Shown in pieces: positions 59,364-64,000 of a stretch of 64,000 nt of DNA. The notes below the pieces were generated by a model, which did not search any database, was not told where the DNA came from, and was given only the letters and a program-made list of their open reading frames with translations. Position 1 is the stretch's first letter; the number at the start of each line of letters is the position of its first letter. Made by a program: the position numbers and the translations under genes. This DNA comes from VFMC01 sp050248155 (GTDB lineage: Bacteria; Actinomycetota; Acidimicrobiia; Acidimicrobiales; Ilumatobacteraceae). The DNA lies in contig JBFWSW010000009.1 in the NCBI GenBank assembly GCA_050248155.1, forward strand, positions 1-64,000, written 5' to 3'.

Positions 59364-59372
59364 CGTGCGCGC

Positions 59373-61040
59373 GTGATCTACGCGTTCGACCGGTTCCTCC
59401 GCTACGACGAGCTCACCAATTGGCTCCACGACACGGCCGCGGCTCATCCGACGCTGATGGCGGTCGAGAGCTACGGGCGGTCGTACGAGGGACGCGAGCT
59501 CTGGATCGCCACGATCACCGATGCGTCGACAGGAACCCACGACACCAAGCCCGCGCACTGGGTCGACGCCAACATCCACTCGACCGAGCTCACCGCGAGT
59601 GTCGCCGCGCTCGCACTGATCCAGCGACTGGTCGACGGGCACGGCACCGACGAGACCGTCACCCGCGCGCTGCAGCGCCGCACCTTCTATGTCGTGCCGC
59701 GGGTCAACCCCGACGGTGCGGAGTGGGTGCTCGCCGACTCGCCGCAGTTCCGGCGCAGCAGCGTGCGTCCGTGGCCCTGGCGGGACGCGCACCGCGCGCC
59801 AGGTCTGCACGCTCGCGACATCGACGGCGACGGTCGGATCCTCACCATGCGCGTCGCCGATCCGAACGGCGCGTGGATGGAATCTGCGACCGATCCGCGC
59901 ATCATGCGCGCCGTGCCGATGGAGGGCGCCGCTGCCGACGTCCGGCGCTACCGGTTGCTCGACGAGGGCGAGGTCGTCGACTTCGACGGCTTCACCGTCC
60001 CCACGCCGCGGCCGCCCGAGGGCCTCGACATGAACCGGAACTTCCCGTCCGGGTGGGGGACCGGTGTGACAGGCAGCGGCGACCATCCGCTGAGCGAGCC
60101 CGAGATCGATGCGCTCGTCCGCGCGCTGGTCGCCCGGCCGAACGTGTGCGGTTACAACGCCTACCACACGGCGGGCGGCGTCCTGCTGCGCCCGTCGAGC
60201 ACGCAGAGCGACAGCGCGCTGCCCCCGATGGACGTGTGGGCGTGGAGGCAGCTCGGCGATCGCGGCACCGAGCTCACCGGGTACACGGTGCACTCCGTCT
60301 TCGAGGACTTCACCTTCGACAAGAGCGAGACGATGAGCGGTGCCGCCGACGATTGGGCCTACGACCACCTCGGTGTGTTCGCCTGGACGACGGAGTTCTG
60401 GGACGTCGTCAAGACGGCGACGGGCACCAAGCAGTCGACGCACTTCTGGTACACCGGTCCGACCGAGGACGAGGAGCTCGGCGTGCTGCGATGGGCCGAC
60501 GAGCACCATCCCGAGATGTGCGTCGACTGGTACCCGTTCGAGCATCCCCAGCTCGGCCCCGTCGAGCTCGGCGGGTGGGACTACCTGTGCAGCTGGGGCA
60601 ACCCACCCCTCGGCCACCTGGCCACCGAGGTGCAAGGTCATGCCGACTTCGCCATCCACCAGGCGCTCGCCGCCCCCGAGCTCGAGATCGTGCACACCCG
60701 CGTCACCCCGCTCGGCGGCGACACGTGGCGTGTGGAGGCGGGTCTCGCGAACACCGGCTGGCTCGCCACCCACGTCACCGAACGTGCGCGCAAGGAGCAC
60801 CTCGTCCGTCCGATCGTCGCGACCCTTGACGGCGCGGAGGTGCTCGGCGGCACGGCGCGTCTCGAGCTGGGGCAGCTCGCCGGCCGGATCAACTCGCGCT
60901 TCGAGCACTGGAACGACGGCACACCCGACCGCACCCTCGCGTCGTGGGTGGTGCGTGGTCCGGCGGGCGCCGAGCTGACGATCTCGGCGACCCATCAGCG
61001 CGCGGGCACGGCGACGAGGAAGGTGGAGCTCGGCGGGTGA
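59373..61040 (+). CDS. M14-family zinc carboxypeptidase
   Basis: A 555-residue metallopeptidase. The zinc ligands His69 and Glu72 sit in DANIHSTEL, the third ligand in NAYHTAGG, and the catalytic Glu in WTTEFWD; LDMNRNFPSGW has the substrate-binding Arg. No signal peptide, so it may act inside the cell on short or modified peptides. About 130 C-terminal residues form an extra beta-sandwich-like domain. TAGCGT ends 6 nt before the GTG. Its stop overlaps the start of the kinase gene (GTGA), so it heads a three-gene operon with the glucosamine-kinase-like and SIS genes. Confidence 0.9.
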   Translation: MIYAFDRFLRYDELTNWLHDTAAAHPTLMAVESYGRSYEGRELWIATITDASTGTHDTKPAHWVDANIHSTELTASVAALALIQRLVDGHGTDETVTRALQRRTFYVVPRVNPDGAEWVLADSPQFRRSSVRPWPWRDAHRAPGLHARDIDGDGRILTMRVADPNGAWMESATDPRIMRAVPMEGAAADVRRYRLLDEGEVVDFDGFTVPTPRPPEGLDMNRNFPSGWGTGVTGSGDHPLSEPEIDALVRALVARPNVCGYNAYHTAGGVLLRPSSTQSDSALPPMDVWAWRQLGDRGTELTGYTVHSVFEDFTFDKSETMSGAADDWAYDHLGVFAWTTEFWDVVKTATGTKQSTHFWYTGPTEDEELGVLRWADEHHPEMCVDWYPFEHPQLGPVELGGWDYLCSWGNPPLGHLATEVQGHADFAIHQALAAPELEIVHTRVTPLGGDTWRVEAGLANTGWLATHVTERARKEHLVRPIVATLDGAEVLGGTARLELGQLAGRINSRFEHWNDGTPDRTLASWVVRGPAGAELTISATHQRAGTATRKVELGG

Positions 61041-62035
61041 ACGGCGCCGCGGGTGAATCGGCCGCAGCCGTCACCCGGCTCATCGGTCTGCCGACGGAGG
61101 GTCGCGAGCGAAAGGTCTCGACCGACCACGCCAACCTCTCCATCGCGGTCGACGAGCGGTACCTCGTCAAGTGGTTCCGCGATCCCGTGGCGCACGATGC
61201 GTTCGAGGTGGTCGAGCACCTCGCTGCCGCAGGCTTCGAGCACATGCCCCGTTTCGTCGGCGTCGTCGACGACGGGGGATGGGTCGTCGCTGCTGTGAGC
61301 GAGCTCGTCCCCGGCGCAACCGACGGCTGGCAGTGGTACGTCGGCGACGTGATCGCCTGGCTCGACGGTTCGCTCGGCCTCGACGATCTCACGCGCACGG
61401 CGGCGTGCATGGGCACCATCACCGCCGACCTCCACGTTGTGCTCGCCGGCGACACGGTCACACACGGCACGCTGCAGTCGTCACGCGCCTGGGCGCGCGA
61501 GCGTCGTCGTCTCGCGATCGACCAGACGCCCGGCGAGGCGGGTGTGCGCCTGCGGGCGCGACTCGGGCAGATCGACGAAGCGCTCTGTGCCCTCGACTCA
61601 TCGGTGCCGGTGCCGGTGCCGGTGCCGGTGCAGCGCATCCACGGCGACCTGCACGCGGGTCAGTTCCTCCGAGCGGCCGACCGCCTGCTGCTGACCGACT
61701 TCGACGGCGATCCGCTCGAGCCCGGGCAGCGTCCCGTCCTGTCGCCGGTCGAGCGCGACGTCGCGGGGTTGCTGCAGTCGATCGACCACGTCGGACGCAT
61801 CGCGGCGCGGCGCCGGGAAGGCACCGACGTCGCGCCGTTCGTCAGCACCGCCATCGCCGCCGCGCTCGACGCCTACGAGCGGGCGCGCCCGCTCGATCAC
61901 CGCCTGCTGTTCGCGCTGCGCGTGGCCCAGGAGCTCCACGAGTACGCCTACGCCGCGACGCGGCTGCCGATCTGGGGCTACGTCCCCGATGCGGCGATGA
62001 CGGCACTGTTCCCCGACGAGGATGACCTTCGATGA
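61037..62035 (+). CDS. Aminoglycoside-phosphotransferase-fold sugar kinase, glucosamine-kinase-like
   Basis: A 332-residue kinase of the maltokinase/aminoglycoside phosphotransferase fold. LVKWFRDP holds the ATP-binding Lys, IHGDLHAGQFLR (His202-Gln209) is the catalytic loop and DFDGDP (from Asp221) the metal-binding motif, both in the form described for actinobacterial glucosamine kinases. The next gene encodes a SIS sugar isomerase, as in those loci, which supports GlcN phosphorylation. A run of Val-Pro dipeptides (190-198) is coded by a GGTGCC repeat just before the catalytic loop. GTGA overlap upstream, ATGA overlap downstream. Confidence 0.85.
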   Translation: MNGAAGESAAAVTRLIGLPTEGRERKVSTDHANLSIAVDERYLVKWFRDPVAHDAFEVVEHLAAAGFEHMPRFVGVVDDGGWVVAAVSELVPGATDGWQWYVGDVIAWLDGSLGLDDLTRTAACMGTITADLHVVLAGDTVTHGTLQSSRAWARERRRLAIDQTPGEAGVRLRARLGQIDEALCALDSSVPVPVPVPVQRIHGDLHAGQFLRAADRLLLTDFDGDPLEPGQRPVLSPVERDVAGLLQSIDHVGRIAARRREGTDVAPFVSTAIAAALDAYERARPLDHRLLFALRVAQELHEYAYAATRLPIWGYVPDAAMTALFPDEDDLR

Positions 62036-62991
62036 GCGAGATGGACCCGGCGACCTTCCTGTCCGACCTCGAAGCCAAGCCCCGCGCGCTGCGCGAGGTC
62101 GCCGTCGCGATCGACGACGGTGCGATGCAATGGCCCATCGAGGGCCTGGCCCGGCGGGTGCTCCTCACCGGCATGGGTTCGTCGTGGTTCGCTGCACAAT
62201 CGGCTGCGCTCCGGCTCCGCCGGGCCGGCATCGCTGCGGTCGCCGAGCTGTCGTCGACCGAGGCGTCGTGGCCGCCGTCGGACGACTTGCTCGTCGTCGG
62301 CATCTCGGCCAGCGGTGGGTCGGCCGAGACCCTGCAGTTCGTCGAGGCCTACCCCGGCCACGTGGCCCTGACGAACACGCCCGGTTCGAGCATCACCGCT
62401 GCGGCCTCGGCCGTGGTGCCGATGCTGGCCCGGCCGGAGGTGAGCGGGGTGGCCTGCCGCTCGTTCCAGCACACCATGCTGGCGTTGCTCGTCCTCGAGG
62501 AGCAGCTGACGGGCGCGGCGCTGTCGGTCGCCGCTCGGGCCCGAGCTGCTGCCGACGCGTCGGAGTGGTTGCTCGATCGTCGCAACGCCTGGCTGCCGGA
62601 GTTGAGCGAGCGTCTGGACGGACCGCATGGCGTGTGGTTCCTCGCCCCGGCCGAGCGGATCTCGTCGTCACTGCAGTCGGCGCTGATGGTCCGTGAGGTC
62701 CCGCGCCGCCCCGCCGACGGGTGCGAGACGGGCGACTGGAGTCACGTCGACGTCTATCTCACCAAGACGCTCGACTACCGAGCGGTCGTGTACGCAGGTG
62801 GTCGTCACGACGCTGCCGCTGCGACCTGGATGCGCGAGCGAGAGACCACGGCGGTCGCGGTTGGAGCGCCGTTCGAGGCGGCGCAGCAGACGATCCGCTA
62901 CCCGGGCGACGACGATCCGATCGTCGCTCTGCTGACCGAGACCCTCGTCGCCGAGCTGCTCGCCGCGACGTGGTGGTCACCACCCGTGTGA
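62032..62991 (+). CDS. SIS-domain sugar isomerase (GlmS-isomerase-like)
   Basis: A 319-residue protein with two SIS domains. VLLTGMGSSWFAAQSAALRLRRAG begins the first, followed by VVGISASGGSAETLQFVEAY (the Ser-rich sugar-phosphate-binding loop) and LTNTPGSSITAAAS; the second is around GVWFLAPAERISSSLQSALMVREV. It lacks the glutaminase half of GlmS. It probably isomerises or deaminates the kinase product (glucosamine 6-phosphate to fructose 6-phosphate) and would feed amino sugar into glycolysis (inference). ATG overlaps the kinase stop. Confidence 0.87.
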   Translation: MSEMDPATFLSDLEAKPRALREVAVAIDDGAMQWPIEGLARRVLLTGMGSSWFAAQSAALRLRRAGIAAVAELSSTEASWPPSDDLLVVGISASGGSAETLQFVEAYPGHVALTNTPGSSITAAASAVVPMLARPEVSGVACRSFQHTMLALLVLEEQLTGAALSVAARARAAADASEWLLDRRNAWLPELSERLDGPHGVWFLAPAERISSSLQSALMVREVPRRPADGCETGDWSHVDVYLTKTLDYRAVVYAGGRHDAAAATWMRERETTAVAVGAPFEAAQQTIRYPGDDDPIVALLTETLVAELLAATWWSPPV

Positions 62992-63028
62992 TGAGAGATG
63001 AGCGGCGAATCGCCACTCATCTCTCATC
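62990..63028. terminator. Near-perfect 39-bp hairpin between convergent genes
   Basis: GATGAGAGATGAG (62990-63002) pairs with CTCATCTCTCATC (63016-63028), and after one mismatch GGCG pairs with CGCC around a 3-nt loop. It covers the stop codons of both the SIS gene and the amidohydrolase gene, so it should terminate both. Confidence 0.7.
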
Positions 63029-64000
63029 GCGGGGTGGGTTGGGGGCCGCGGACGAGACGGCCGGGGAGGGCGCCGGTGTGATCGCCGTCGGCGAAGGTCT
63101 CGACGCCTGCCTTGAACGTGTGGCGGTAGCCGCTGGCGGTCTGCATCAGACGACGGCCACCTGCCGGGAGGTCGCGGACGATGGTCGGCGGGTGCGCCGC
63201 AAGCGTGCCCATGTCGATCACGTTGATGTCGGCCAGATAGCCCGGTGCGAGGACCCCGCGGTCGCTCCAGCCGACGTGCTGCGCGGTGCGCTGGGTGATG
63301 TGGTGCACCATCAGCTCGATCGGCAAGGTGCCTCGGTCGCCGCGGTCGCGGCACCACAGGGCGAGCGCCGTCGTCGTCATGCTGCCGTCGCTGATGACGC
63401 CGCAGTGGGCTCCGGCATCGCTGAGACCCATGAGCGCGTTGGGTGTGAGCAGCATCTCGCGCACGTCGTCGAGGTTGCCGTGGGCGTAGTTGAACAGTGG
63501 CATGTACAGCAGCTGGTTGCCGTCGTGCTCGACGAGCAGGTCGAGCACGACCTCGACGGGATGGCGACCCGCTCGGGCGGCGATCGCTGCGATCGATGCC
63601 GACGCCGGGGGCTCGTAATCGACCGGATCGCCCATGGGGAACAGCTTGTGGAAGCCACCGATGATCTCGAGCAGGATGCCGTCGAGCTTCGACGTGTCGT
63701 GCTCGGCGACGATGCGAGCGCACCGCTCGGGGTCGCGCAACGCCAGGACCATCTCGGAGAGCGGCAGCCGCGCGATCTCCTGGAAGCTCGGACAGAGCAC
63801 GAGGGGGTTCACCGATGCGGTCAGTCCCTCGAGGATCCCGATCGGTCGCGCAGCGACCTGTGTCTTCATCGGAAGTCCTGCCGCGACGCACCGATCCACC
63901 CACGCCGCGATCTCTCGCCAGCGGTCGGGCAGCGGCTCGGGCTGCTGCACCGTCATGCTGAGCGGCCGCCCCGTGGCTTCCACCAACGAACGCATCAGGT
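63024..64000 (-). CDS. Amidohydrolase, D-aminoacylase-like (cut by the window edge)
   Basis: The C-terminal ~325 residues of a TIM-barrel metal-dependent hydrolase; the gene continues beyond base 64000, so the true start is not visible. MGLSDAGAHCGVISDGSMTTTALALWCRDRG has the metal-binding Asp of the N-acyl-D-amino-acid deacylase/amidohydrolase_3 group, ITQRTAQHVGWSDRGVLAPGYLADINVIDMGTL is the conserved closing block (LxPGxxADxxxxD). It probably removes acyl or amide groups from modified amino acids. Its stop lies inside the hairpin shared with the SIS gene. Confidence 0.85.
   Translation of the reverse strand, partial: LMRSLVEATGRPLSMTVQQPEPLPDRWREIAAWVDRCVAAGLPMKTQVAARPIGILEGLTASVNPLVLCPSFQEIARLPLSEMVLALRDPERCARIVAEHDTSKLDGILLEIIGGFHKLFPMGDPVDYEPPASASIAAIAARAGRHPVEVVLDLLVEHDGNQLLYMPLFNYAHGNLDDVREMLLTPNALMGLSDAGAHCGVISDGSMTTTALALWCRDRGDRGTLPIELMVHHITQRTAQHVGWSDRGVLAPGYLADINVIDMGTLAAHPPTIVRDLPAGGRRLMQTASGYRHTFKAGVETFADGDHTGALPGRLVRGPQPTPR

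Noticed and set aside
1..64000. CRISPR arrays, insertion sequences, prophage or rRNA
   Set aside because: No regularly spaced direct repeats with spacers, no transposase or phage structural genes, and no rRNA sequence were seen.

Overview
The window is high-GC DNA with strongly GC-biased third codon positions. It carries an rpsF-ssb-rpsR-rplI-dnaB block, a DUF5318 gene, a BTAD/SARP-type regulator, an EtfD-like Fe-S oxidoreductase and an ERCC4-Lsr2 fusion. Together these indicate an actinobacterium, most likely of the Acidimicrobiia (Ilumatobacter-like); the genus-level guess is inference. Many monocistronic genes have a TAnnnT box only 6 to 10 nt before the start codon, which suggests leaderless transcription. 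Genes inside operons have purine-rich ribosome binding sites or overlapping ATGA/GTGA junctions.

Bases 1-14.2 kb: CCA-adding enzyme, a large membrane PAS-GGDEF-EAL protein, a methyltransferase, DUF5318, a DinB protein, the S6-SSB-S18-L9-DnaB replication/translation block with TCCACA (DnaA-box-like) motifs in front of dnaB, an acidic membrane-anchored protein, and a second c-di-GMP protein with the reversed order EAL-PAS-GGDEF. Three copies of a 47-bp palindromic repeat lie in intergenic DNA here. Bases 14.1-25.5 kb: VOC protein, a small membrane protein, MscS channel, fumarase, DD-carboxypeptidase, DoxX protein, then a FAD-linked oxidase with a three-fold 11-bp-spaced CAAGC repeat in its promoter, followed by a 1181-residue BTAD-ATPase regulator, and an MFS transporter.

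Bases 25.5-37 kb: PAP2 protein, galT, and divergently from galT a seven-gene, largely overlapping operon. It encodes a lipoprotein sugar-binding protein, a TIM-barrel glycosidase-like protein, an RbsC-like permease, a single-domain ATPase, a DeoR-type regulator, a FAD amine-oxidase-like protein and a second paralogue of the glycosidase-like protein. A sigma70-like promoter flanked by CGAAA repeats precedes it. This is the best candidate for an undescribed catabolic system: uptake of a sugar or glycoside followed by cytoplasmic processing with an unusual oxidase.

Bases 37-51.6 kb: an orphan ParA/MinD ATPase overlapping a CYTH-CHAD protein, with a divergent Nudix hydrolase (possible polyphosphate-granule module); an S33 peptidase; an ERCC4-Lsr2 nuclease; lipoproteins; a GNAT gene broken by an in-frame TGA; a LuxR-ATPase regulator; an HtrA-like lipoprotein protease; a remnant of a PPOX gene; a Phd/RelE toxin-antitoxin pair; tRNA-Gly(CCC) without encoded CCA; a VOC protein and dCTP deaminase. 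Bases 51.6-64 kb: EtfD-like oxidoreductase, cyclic-nucleotide-binding protein, gpmI, a ParDE pair, an ECF sigma factor overlapping a membrane protein gene, GNAT, M14 carboxypeptidase, a glucosamine-kinase-like protein and SIS sugar isomerase in one overlapping operon, and a D-aminoacylase-like amidohydrolase cut by the right edge. No rRNA, CRISPR array, insertion sequence or prophage was seen.
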